Assembly: GCA_043381765.1 (NCBI GenBank)
Contig: JBHJMP010000928.1
Span: forward strand, 1 to 31,068
DNA length: 31,068 nt
Source: Collodictyon triciliatum
Taxonomy: Eukaryota > CRuMs
Direction of reading: 5' to 3'
The notes below the pieces were generated by a model. The model did not search any database and had not been told where the DNA came from. It worked only from the letters and a program-made list of their open reading frames with translations. Below, piece after piece: positions 1 to 9,817 of this stretch. The first letter of the stretch is position 1; every line of letters begins with the position of its first letter. A program made the translations under genes and the position numbers.

Positions 1-85
1 TTCAAACCCAAAAAAAAGTACAAACTGCGGCCCAAAAAACCAAAACGAAAAAAAAAAAAAAAAAAACAAAAAAAAAAAAGACGGC
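1..85. repeat. A-rich low-complexity tract at the left edge
   Basis: The first 80 or so bases are almost pure A with scattered C and G. No coding signal is visible. Together with the repeat at the right edge this suggests the contig was cut at low-complexity DNA. Confidence 0.8.
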
Positions 86-142
86 TTAGTACATACCGAA
101 TGAATGTGATTTCATATTATCTAAGCTACAAAAAATATTGTC

Positions 143-2634
143 TTATACTAACAGCTTCGGGGAAATGGAGGACTCAGCCTGTTGTTGCGGCTGACTCTCG
201 GTAGGCTCGGGCACCAGAAGAGATTTGGATATCTGCCGCGACATTGTGTTGCGCTCTTCAGCCTCAGCGTGGCTGGGGAGGATTTCCAATGGCTCAGGGC
301 TCTCTTTTGGTATGATTAATGCTGTTGGGATATGTTTTTCTCGGACTTGATTCTCTGAGGGGTTGGACACCAGCGACTCCTTTTTTTTCTCGTATTCCTG
401 AACTCTTGAGTGCCCATTTATTTGTGCATTTCGTATGATGGGGACCTCTTCATGCTCTTTTTTTTCTCGGGTTGGTTCGGTACTGTGAAAATGCGGCCTC
501 GAGGCTTGCGTGCTTTTTTCTCTGCCACCAAATGTGTCCCGAACATCAAGAAAGCTCGCGTCTGTCAAGGACAATGGTTTTGCGTCCACTTTTTGAGGGA
601 ACATTTCTTTCGTCTGTTGAAATTCATGGGGATCTTCCAATATTTCTGTGTTGGTTGATGGAGGAGATCTGACGGTTTCCCGTGGACAGGCGGTTGTAGT
701 TCTATACAGAAGCGACTCTGTTTTCTGTTCTTTGAATGTTGGTGGAGCAGGAGGAGGATAAGATGGCGGGGTGGATCGATTCACGGGAACGGGTGGCTCT
801 GCTTTATCAGGAGAGTTCATCCTCGGTTTCTCCTTTCGCTGTGATGATACATGCTGCTTCTCTGTAGTCCGTATCAAAGATGTTGGAGAGGCACTGGACG
901 CTTTGCCGAATCGCAGGGGCGGCTGCTGAATCTTTGATGCGACAGTGGACCTCGGGGTAGTTGGAGACATGCTTTTTGCCGGGATAGCTTTCCTTGGAGG
1001 TGAAGGCTTCGATTGAACCTGCCTGTTTCCTGACAAAAGACGCGGAGATGTGGGTGTAGAGCGCGAGGAAAGTGCCTGGGGCACAGGTGACTTTGACTGT
1101 CTGAGAGGTTCTGGTCGAGATGGCTGGACAGGGGGTTTCGAGGAGACTCGAGAAACCGGCTTTGGAGGAGATGTTGAACTTTGGGTTTCCTTGAAAGAAT
1201 GATAGAGTGTTGGTGATGAGTGCCTGCTTGAAACATTCTGTAGAAAATCAGTCTGATTGGACGGCTCGATTCTTTTGGGAGGCGAAATGTGCAGTGATTG
1301 AGGCAATCTGGGCACGGGGTCTGGCAGGAGAGAAAAGCAATTTGCGTGGCCGTATATGCGCGCATAATCCCTGGGTAAGTGGCCACGTTGCTCAGCTATC
1401 CAAGGATTGGCTCTCCAGGAAAGAAGCAGCTGGACCAATTGCAAATGCCCTTTCCTGCACGCCAGATGCAAGGCCGTCTCCTTGGCGTTATTCTGGGCGT
1501 CGATGCTGCACCTGTGGTTCAACAGTAAAAGAGCCATGGTTGGAGACTGGATCTCCACAGCAAGATGCAAAACCGTGTTGCCTTCGCCATCGCGGCAATA
1601 CGTGGCTGCCTGATACTGCAGTAGGAGTTGTGCCACTAGAATATTGTTTTTTGCCACTGCGAGGTGCAGCGGTGTGAAGTTGAAATCATCACGAAGATTG
1701 ACACGAGCGCCAGCACACACAAGCATCTGCACAAGGTCGATGTGTCCCTGTTGGCAGGCGTAGTGGAGCGGCTTCATCCCTTGGAATCCAGCATGATTAA
1801 CGTCTGCGTGCGACTCCAAGAGCAGCTGCGCAACAGCTGGGAAGCCTAGATAGGATGCCTTTGTGGAATATGCGACGCCATTCGGCATAAAGGCAAATGC
1901 GTAAGTCATGTGATTGTATTGATATACAGATAATTCTGCAGTTCTATTCACATTCCGAGAAGGCTCTTTCGAAACAGCATTAAGATAAAGACAAGGAGGC
2001 GCATGTACAATCAATAATGACAGATTATCGGGGATAGGTTTCTTCTAGTTTCAATCTATTTTTTCTTTCTTTGTTTCTTCGTTTCTTTGTTTCTTTGTTT
2101 CTTTGTTTCTTTTTTTCTTTCTTTCTTTCTTTTTTCTCTTTCTTTCTTTCTTGTTTAGCTACTGGGCGGTTCGAAAGGCGTAAATGGGAAGCCAGACGCA
2201 AAGCGCGACTTACAAAGTGGAGAGGCGTGTCATTCTGTGCGTTTGTCACGTTGGGCTTTGCACCGGCCGAAAGCAGGCCCGCAACAATCTCTGGCGAGTT
2301 TGAAAGGACGGCGCAGTGGAGGGTCGAGTCTCCGTTGGAGTCTAGCATGTTTGGGTAGTTTCTCTGCGAAAGGAAGGAGACAGCCTCGTATGGCCGGCCT
2401 TCTTTCAAGGACAAGTGGACACTGCGTTTTGCAAGCGTTATAAACAAGGCGCGTGTGTTTAAGAAAGACGAAAGCAAGGATAGCACTGTTGCTTTCTTTC
2501 TTTCTTTCTTTTTGGGTTTGCTTGTGCTTTGCGATTTGCGCGGGAATGAGAGGCGAGTGCGGAGTACAGGAGCTTGTCGACTGCGAAAGGACTTACTTGT
2601 CGATCAGGGTTGCGCTATAGTCGAAGTGGAGCAT
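143..2634 (-). CDS. Ankyrin-repeat protein with long Pro/Ser-rich C-terminal tail (3 exons, 653 aa)
   Basis: Exons on the minus strand are 2634-2597, 2421-2214 and 1858-143; donors are GTAAGT in both introns and the joined frame stays open. Residues about 40-260 hold roughly seven ankyrin repeats with clear T-P-L-H helices (TPLHF, KPLHYACQQGH, FTPLHLAV, TVLHLAV, TALHLACRKGH) and LLL second helices; the second repeat is split by intron 2 and reads continuously (TPLHF-ASYLGF) once spliced. Residues about 261-653 are rich in Pro, Ser, Lys and Arg, with PxxP-like runs such as PPSYPPPAPPTF, and are probably disordered. Ankyrin repeats bind partner proteins; no catalytic domain is seen, so this is probably a cytoplasmic scaffold or adaptor. 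The start ATG lies in a short 38-base first exon and is the least certain part. The specific orthologue is not recognised. Confidence 0.9.
1859..2213 (-). repeat. Intron of the ankyrin gene carrying a TTTC/TTTG polypyrimidine tract
   Basis: This 355-base intron begins GTAAGT and ends AAAG. Plus-strand positions about 2059-2154 are a degenerate (TTTC/TTTG)n microsatellite, so in the sense of the gene the tract is purine-rich. It contains no coding sequence that fits the ankyrin array, although the frame stays open through much of it. Confidence 0.75.
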
Positions 2635-2966
2635 GCTGAGCGGCGCTTTTCTTTTCTTTCTTGTGCGGCTGTCGTGTTCTCTGCTTTTGTTTTTTCCCCT
2701 TTATCCTTCAAACCTGTCTTCTTATCTTCCAACGGTCGGTTTTTGTTTTGTTTTCCTCTTAAACGGACATCTTCAAAGGCTACTGCGTTGTTCAAACAAT
2801 ATCTCTTTGTCATTTAACTCGCTGTGTTTGGATGTCATCGGTTGTGGACTTGTTTGTGATATCGAGATACGTGAAGGGCGACGGTGCACACATCATCCAC
2901 GGTTTGCTTTTTTTATTTTTATTTTTGTAGTTGTTCTTTTAACAGGTGTGCGTGTCAGAATTGAGT
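2635..2966. other. Intergenic spacer between the ankyrin and CobW-family genes
   Basis: These 332 bases separate the stop of the CobW-family gene from the start of the ankyrin gene on the same strand. The spacer is T/C-rich and should hold the 3' UTR of the upstream gene and the promoter of the ankyrin gene. No coding exon is supported. Confidence 0.7.
2912..2923 (-). terminator. Candidate polyadenylation signals for the CobW-family gene
   Basis: Two overlapping AATAAA-type hexamers lie on the minus strand, about 45-55 bases past the stop codon at 2967. The position suits an eukaryotic poly(A) signal, but the surrounding A-rich sequence could give this by chance. Confidence 0.4.
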
Positions 2967-5326
2967 TCAGTCGAGGCAGGCGGCAAAGGACTCCTGAATC
3001 TCCTTGCGGTCGAGGTTTCGGCCGATGAATATCATCCGGTTTGTCTTCTCCATGTCGCCCCACTTGCGGCCTGGCTTCGAGTCAAAGAGCATGTGCACTC
3101 CCTAATGGCCAACAAGAGAAGGGAGAAGAAAATGAAACAATAGTGTCATCAAGCAATGTCCCAGCCATAGTTTGTTCAGCAGGTTTCTTATCTGTGTAAC
3201 ATTGAGATAACGAAGCAGTGTGCTGGTCTCTGTGGTGGATAGTAAATATTGTTGTGGGATTGCAACACTCGCCTGGAAGACAGTCATGTGGTCGTTGCCT
3301 TTGATGTTCAAGACGCCCTTCATGCGGAAGATGTCCTTTAATGTACGTATGACGTTTAGAGCCGGCCTTTCATTTTACTGCGGTGACCAAAGAACGATGT
3401 TGAAGAGTGAGTGAGTGAGTGAGTGTCTCCAGTGCTCACATTTCCTTTGGTCATCAGGATGGACCGAATCCACTTGTCTAGCTTTGTCTGGTCAACTGCG
3501 CCGGGCATGTGAACACCGACTGATGTGACAGAAAGGTCATGCTGGAAGCAGAAGAAGGCAAACAGTTATTATTTATGGGCATTTTTCATCGCCTCTTTCT
3601 TTTTCTTTCCTGTGAGCGATGGTTATGTTGGCGGTAGAAGTGATGAGAGATGTCTTGGGTGTCGATGGAACAGCATACTTGATGGTCTCCTTCCTCGAGG
3701 AATTGCGGGTCCATCTCGATGATTCTGGACAACTTGAAGGCACCAACCTCAAAGATGGCACTCAGGTCGATCTGTGCACATAATAATAAACCGGTGTGAA
3801 TATGAGAAACCGCATCCTGATTGAAGTGCAAGAGCGATAATTGAAATGCTCATAGCCGATTATGATGACTTCAGTCGTGGGAGACACTGACGCTTTTACT
3901 TTCCTTTCATATATATGATTACATGGGAAATGCCGGGTCTGATAGTGCCTATCGCATACACTTTACCTTGCAATAGGATGTGGTGAAGATGCTTGCTGCA
4001 GCGTTGATGATTCGGACGCGTGTCTTGATCGATTCTAGCTATGATGGTGAGTCACGTGTGAGTCTCATAGCTGCAGCTTATGGCATTAACGAGTTACGCT
4101 CAACTGTATCTAACCTCGGCTTCGGTGACCAAGTCCAGCTTATTGAGAAGAACTCTGTCTGCAAAAGCAATTTGTTCCAAGGCCTCATTCTCAACGCCCT
4201 GTTGTTTCTTTATGATAAGCAAAAGCACAGCTTCCACATATACATGAACGATACGCAAAACCCCAGCGATTCAGCCTCAACTCACCTCTTCCTTCTTCTC
4301 GTCCAGATGAAGCAGCAGGTGTTTGCAATCAACCACGGTGACGATAGCATCCAAATGGTACTGACTGTAAAGATAATTGGAGGGAAAATGAGCACAAGGT
4401 AGGAACACAACACAATACAACACAACACAACATAAAAAAGATATGTATTTGTATGTATATCTCTTCGAGCCTTGTTCAAAGCTGCTGAGATGGATAGATG
4501 ATATCTGTAATATATGTGCGTGCATATTTAGTAGGCCATACGAGCGAATCTCCGGGTCCATAAAGAACGTCTGCGCAACGGGGCCGGGGTCAGCAAGTCC
4601 CGTGGTTTCAATGAGGACATAGTCGAAGCGGTCGCGTCTTTTGGCCAGCGTCCCAAGTATGCGAATCAAGTCCCCGCGAACTGTGCAACAGATGCATCCG
4701 TTGTTCATTTCAAAGACCTGCAGAGTTATCAAAGTGTGATTCATCAGTCGGGATTTATCGTAAGGCTGAGTCGGGACAGACTCCCTTTCATAGTGATAGT
4801 GCTTCATTTATCCTTTTATCTTCATATTGCCTATCAGTGCTTGGAGATTCAAAGATACCTCCTCTTCGGCTGTGATAACCAGAGCATCGTCCACACCGAC
4901 CTAGAGATATATATATATATATATGAGGAAACTCGTTATTCAGGGCAAGTCGGGCATAGATTCTGTTCCTGAGTATCTTTGTGATTTCTCTGAATGAAAC
5001 CGTATGCATCAAGCAGATACGCTTATGCCTCGAGTCCCTACCTCACCAAACTCATTTTCTATGACAGCAATTTTCTTGCCATGCTTCTCGTGCAGAATGT
5101 AGTTCAAAAGCGTTGTCTTTCCAGCTCCAAGAAAGCCTGACAAGAGATTATGCTTAGAACACAAGATGAAGTCCATAGTGAAGAAGAAAGGCGTGTGCAG
5201 CGAACGATAAACAGATTCAAAGCAGCGGCGAACAAGCAGTCGTCTTTTTTCTTCATCCCTCCAGCGAGTCTTACCTGTGAGCACAGTGACAGGAATGCTG
5301 AAGCGGGCCGGTCCGGATTCTTCCAT
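2967..5326 (-). CDS. COG0523/CobW-family zinc-type metallochaperone GTPase (11 exons, 330 aa)
   Basis: Minus-strand exons: 5326-5275, 5136-5042, 4900-4859, 4717-4542, 4364-4286, 4198-4115, 4038-3967, 3771-3679, 3541-3440, 3335-3273, 3101-2967; all phases agree and total 993 bases. Motifs in order: Walker [10 protein letters not shown] (18-26), ENEFGE (44-49), the metal-binding CxCC as GCICC (70-74), ETTGLADP (100-107), the guanine-specificity motif NKLD (167-170), and the C-terminal domain with HDLSVTSVG (232-240), [10 protein letters not shown] (269-278) and VFQGVHMLFD (284-293). The family uses GTP hydrolysis to load or insert metal, usually zinc or cobalt, into client proteins. The N-terminus is short, and I do not see the CPELVP-type client motif reported for vertebrate ZNG1, so it is probably a different COG0523 branch. 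Intron 10 needs a GC donor. Confidence 0.95.
3405..3424. repeat. (GAGT)5 microsatellite in a CobW-gene intron
   Basis: Five perfect copies of GAGT lie inside the intron between exons 9 and 10 of the CobW-family gene. Confidence 0.85.
4907..4924. repeat. (AT)9 run in a CobW-gene intron
   Basis: An 18-base AT alternation lies just upstream, in gene sense, of the exon 3 acceptor. Length may vary between individuals or through assembly. Confidence 0.8.
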
Positions 5327-6093
5327 TGGAAACTTACAAAGCGCGGGATATCACTAATGCGCCAGATTGTACGAACGATGTTACTATGCTATGCCGCCTG
5401 CCTCACAAGCTGACTGGACGAATGACAGGTTTAACTGCATGCGAGTCCTCGCTGTGTTCCGACTTGCCGGACAGGCGAAGGTCTTGTGTGATTCATCACG
5501 TATCTGTGCTGCTTCTCGAGTCCAAGATATCATTTGCATGCAGTGTTCTGCACCTGAAGCATTATTCTTGCGCAGTGCAAGCTAGGATTTCGCCAGATAT
5601 GAGGCTGACTGAAAAGACTTTATACATCCCCACATGCACCTGGGTTGGAAGAGACTCCCGTGCGAATCGCAAGTGTGGGCAACTTCCCGAGCCTCTTGTG
5701 TCCGAGCCAAGCGGTATCGTCTTCTTCCCTCCGGAACATGCGAATTCCTTCTGCCCAGGGTGGGAAGCCACATGCAGCAGAAAGAAGGAACGCACAGGGA
5801 ATAGCAAAGACATCCGATATATAAAACAACGCACGCACTGGCTTCATCATCTTCCATCATATTAATAATAATCAGATTCTTTTGTTGGTAACCGATAATC
5901 CACTCATTCCTGCACAAGGCAGCTCCGTGTGTCTGTCACCAGCAACATACACGTTCAGTGTGATGCGGCGGCCTCCGCCAAAGACACAAAGCGAAGCTGT
6001 TGACTGTCGTTTTGCGCTATACTTGCTGTCTCATATGTATAATATGTGTATGCTTTCTAGTAAGCCGCCTGACGAAAGGAGACATCCCCAGAC
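5327..6093. promoter_or_regulatory. Divergent intergenic region, probable shared promoter region
   Basis: The CobW-family gene reads leftward from 5326 and the WD-repeat gene rightward from 6094, leaving 767 bases that must contain both promoters and 5' UTRs. I see no clear TATA box or other named motif. Open frames exist on both strands but none resembles a known family or fits with neighbouring exons. Confidence 0.5.
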
Positions 6094-6305
6094 ATGAAGA
6101 AAGCCGCTGCTTCGAAAGCGCCGAAGAGCCCGCCAGTTGAAGACGGCGAACAAGACAAGAGCCAGACATACGATGCCTCCAAAGTGCAGAGACAATGGAA
6201 GACGCAACTGCAGGACTCCATCGGGTTTCTCCACGCCAACCCAGTTTGCAACACGCTTACAATTCAACGCCTTTCTCTCACTCCCGCCTTTGTCTTTCTC
6301 ATTTT

Positions 6306-6346
<41 letters not shown>

Positions 6347-6879
6347 TTTCCCTCTCTTTTGCCAAGCGCCATGGCGAGTCTGTCAGCGCAACATTATTGT
6401 ATCTGCCTGGCCAATATGCTCCGTGGCTTTCAGGTTCATCCGGTCTTTCTGTCGGGTGACTCGTCTGGTGCGGTGACGCTGAGCTCGACGGCTTCAGGAA
6501 AGCGCATCTGGACAGACCCAAAGGCCCACAACTTTGGAGTCCACTTTGTGAATTGGGTGACGCCAGACTCGTTTGTTTCTTTCGGCTTGGATGCAAAGAT
6601 AAAAGTCTGGACTTACAACGTGGGTATCTGATGTACTTTCTTGTGCTGCTCTCTTTTCCTTCTTTCTCTGCGGAGACGTCAATAAGCACTCTTTAATGAG
6701 TCTTCCTCTCCTCTCCTTTTTGTGTTTTTTGGTTTGCCCTTCTCCTTCTGCATTTTTTCGAATCGCGAGTTGTCTTATTCATTACCCTCGTATTTTTACT
6801 TTTCTACTTCTTTATTCAGCATAATTACGAGGCTGCGGCTGCATCAGGTAAAAGACTGTTACCAGCAAATGCATCCGCT

Positions 6880-6922
<43 letters not shown>

Positions 6923-8764
6923 TCACAAACGAGTCCGTGCAAGTCAGTTACTTGAGCCTCAAACAGAAGCCTTTTTTTTTCCGGCAAAAAATGAAAAAAA
7001 TATATATAGACCGCTCTGAAGCCTGTGCGTTTGTCAAGAGTCCATCAGTAAAAGCCAGCTGGATTCTGGCAACCATCGTGTCACTTCCCGACAAGGTGAA
7101 AGAGACCTGGAACGTTCATTATGCAGTCGGAGTCGACAAGAAGATTGTCCTTTTCAACAAGGATTTTGAGGTTGTCAAGGAATCCCCGGCACTGCCGAGC
7201 ACAATCACAGGCACGTTCAGATAATTCCAGCTTGCCGTATACATCTACCTTTCATTTCAAGCGTTGAACAAGACATGCGAAATCGTGACACGAAGGCGGT
7301 TCAAGATTTATTGAATCACGACTTTATACCTTTTTTTTTCTTCTTTCTCGTCTTTCCCGTTTTCTTTGGTCTGCGCCCACAACTGCTTCAATGAAGGCCT
7401 TGTTTACAGCGACCCGCTGGTCTCATTGCTAGCCACAGCATATGGAAAGATAACGATGTTTACCTTTACTGAACTCTTCCTGGACGACCCAAGAGCATCT
7501 CTGATAAGGCAAAAGGAAAAAGAAATGCTCGTCATGAAAGGTGGGTGGTTATATGTAGTTAAAAAAAATGGGTTCGCTTGTGTTACAATTGAAAAGGGTT
7601 TCTCATTCATCAACACCATGCTTATCATATATAGGTTCTTTCATATCGCTCGGTCAAATGCCATCCTACCAGGTAGTTCTGGGAGGGATGCAGGACGACA
7701 TGGTCTTGGTCTTTGACTTGAAGAATGACAAGCAATACACCCTGAGCGGCTATCAAGGAAAGGTACTTCAAGTTTTTCTTTTTTGTTGATGTTGAAATCT
7801 ATCCATCGAAAATCGCTGTGTGCACATATCAAAGACGATGATGTAGAAGCCACAATAGCCTATTGGTGCCCCATCTCATTTCATGTCCGTGATACATTCC
7901 AGGTGGTCTCCATATCGGTGAGCAAGGACGAGGTCTTCATGGCTAGCGCGGGCGGACCTATTACGACTGTCTGGAGGCTTATTGATCTGATTGGAGGCAA
8001 AACACGCTCGCCAACGCAATATACACTCAGTGGTCACAGACATCTAATCGAAAAGGTTTGTTAGTCTCTTACATCATCGATTTATCATTTATGCAGCCCG
8101 CATAAGAAAAGAAAAAGGTTAGCGCTGAGAGTAACTTGTCCGAATGACGCCAGGGTTATGCATACCAAGAGTGCGAAATCCTGTGATGGTCTTTCGTATT
8201 GACAAAGTATTGCAATGATAATCAAACACGAAATATGCACGCAGGTCGAGTTCAACCCACACAAGAATGTTCTCTTATCGTATGGAAAGGACAGCATCGT
8301 GCTCTTCTGGAACTTTGTCGGCCGAGAGACAAACCCAAAGCCCGACTATGAACTTGACCCCGACTCCATTTACATGAGACCAGTACGTACACTCAAATGA
8401 TATGCACGCGTATGCTGAAGAGAACTATGAAAATAAGAATTATTGCAAACGGAAACAATAATCTCAGCCTTTCTCTTCTTGTTTCGGTGCCTTATACCAA
8501 TTAAAAACCTTCCAATCCCCTGCTTCAAATGATTCGCCCTCCTTTTCCTATATTCCGCACTCACGCTGCCATTTGCATCCATGATGATTGAATCAAAGCG
8601 CACTCACACAAAGGGCTTAATCACACGCGCAGGAAAAGGAAACGTTTGGCAAAAACACAAGCACCGGCATCGTGGGCGTGACAAGCTCCTGCTGGGCTGG
8701 TCCGGACGTGGCCATCATCGGCTATGAAGACGGACACATTGCCTGCCTCAAAGTGGATGTCTAG
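6094..8764 (+). CDS. WD40-type beta-propeller protein of unknown function (9 exons, 419 aa)
   Basis: Exons: 6094-6243, 6434-6619, 6820-6847, 7010-7210, 7397-7540, 7635-7762, 7903-8055, 8245-8382, 8633-8764; joined length is 1260 bases in one frame. Residues 1-35 are Lys/Ala/Pro-rich and then degenerate WD blades follow: FLSGDSSGAVTL, FGLDAKIKVWTYN (about 100-112), YAVGVDKKIVLF, LATAYGKITMF, LGGMQDDMVLVFD, a classic LSGH plus ASAGGPITTVWRL (292-304), and SYGKDSIVLFWNF (342-354), ending with IIGYEDGHIACLKV. Such propellers usually act as interaction platforms. The WD dipeptide and GH pairs are often missing, so homology is diverged and I do not recognise the orthologue. The first donor (GTTTGC at 6244) is weak; 6184 is an alternative. 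The intron after 7210 needs a GC donor. Confidence 0.85.
6309..6345. repeat. Poly(T)37 in intron 1 of the WD gene
   Basis: A run of 37 uninterrupted T lies upstream of the exon 2 acceptor at 6433 and may serve as an extended pyrimidine tract. True length may differ because homopolymers are error-prone. Confidence 0.85.
6879..6923. repeat. (TTTA)11 microsatellite in a WD-gene intron
   Basis: About eleven copies of TTTA fill the start of the intron between exon 3 (ends 6847) and exon 4 (starts 7010). Confidence 0.9.
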
Positions 8765-9268
8765 GAACGCCGTCCTCGACTGCAGACGCTCTTTTCTCGC
8801 GCATTCCATAAAGTCCGACTTCCTGCTCCCAAACCGGCCGAAGCACGTCATCTACGGCTGCTGTTTTGTGGGGTGGTTTGACAGCTGGACAAGTTCCCTT
8901 TCCCGCGCGAGCAGCATGAAAATACATCGACAAATAAACACCCGAACCATGACATTCTGACAGGATTAATGAAAATGCGTCATGCAAGCAAACGCGCGTT
9001 CTTTCTTTCTACACCCGCAAATGCGCTATCGAAAAGAAAAAAAAAGAAAAAGAGAAGGGAATTGCAAACCAACCGCACAAGCGAGACAAACTAACAACCC
9101 GAACACATGACTCCGAAACAAAACAGCACTCGTCCATAAGAGAAACCTTTTTCCTTTTTTTTTTTTTTTCCTTTCTTTTTTTTGTTGTATCTTATTTTTC
9201 TGATATGATATCTTTGTGTAAAAATAACCAAAACCAAAACCAAAGTCGACAAAAAGGAGGCTGCCTTC
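8765..9268. other. Intergenic region between the WD gene and the giant filamin-type gene
   Basis: These 504 bases hold the WD gene's 3' UTR and the presumed promoter and 5' UTR of the next gene. An A-rich and then T-rich stretch lies at about 9035-9185. No exon is supported here; an in-frame stop at 9206 precedes the chosen start at 9269. Confidence 0.6.
8933..8938 (+). terminator. Candidate AATAAA polyadenylation signal of the WD gene
   Basis: A perfect AATAAA lies 169 bases past the WD gene's stop codon, on its coding strand. It is a plausible poly(A) signal but is not otherwise supported. Confidence 0.45.
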
Positions 9269-9817
9269 ATGGGCGATCAAGACGCAAGCGGAGGCCATGC
9301 GCGCACACGCCACGGGCTTCTGAGTCTGCCTCCGCTTTTCCGCTCCCGATCACAAAGCGTCTCTGCGTCTTCTGCAGCAAATCCTGCCAACGCCGCATTG
9401 CCACCTCCGCTTGTCATACCAACTCGCGTCATCCCTGCAAAGCTGAGTATCGGAGATGACTCTGTTCTAGCTGAGGATGCATCCACGGTGTCTTCAACAC
9501 TGGGCACAATGTCTGCCCTTTCTGTTCCTGCTGCCTCTTCTCCCCGGCCTCGAAGCATCACGCAACCTTCTGCTGTTGCCGCTTCAGCGCACTCAGCCGC
9601 AAACTTCATCTCCGTGCCTAGTCCATCGCAGTCGATGGATGATTTGGAGACAGACGCTCTTTGGCGTGATGCAGCTGTTTTGTTTGACTCGGAAGCTCCG
9701 GTTCGCATGGTGCAAGACATTGAGTGGTCCAGGCCGATGCCAAAGCCTGTGCTTGCTGGAGAACTTACAGTGGCTGCATTTAGGCTTCGGGCTGCTGTGC
9801 CTTCTCCTCCTCGCTTT
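9269..9817 (+). other. Exon 1 of the filamin-type gene: Ser/Ala/Pro-rich N-terminal segment
   Basis: The exon opens at the first ATG after an in-frame stop and ends at a GTAATA donor. About 140 residues of low complexity (SVSASSAANPANAALPPP and similar) lead into a segment with the pattern PVLAGELTVAAFRLRA, which resembles the A-G-x-x-x-x-F-x-I strand of a filamin repeat. If the donor is not used, the frame ends at 9857-9859 as a free-standing 196-aa hypothetical protein. An overlapping minus-strand frame (9277-9846) looks less protein-like. Confidence 0.5.

Noticed and set aside
1207-1677. Plus-strand frame of 156 codons and a minus-strand frame of 170 codons (874-1386) inside the ankyrin gene
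   Set aside because: Both are out of frame with the clearly homologous ankyrin exon and are shadows of it.
5326-5865. 179-codon plus-strand frame in the divergent intergenic region, with long antisense frames
   Set aside because: The translations resemble no family, frames are open on both strands, and the region must hold two promoters. Treated as chance open frames.
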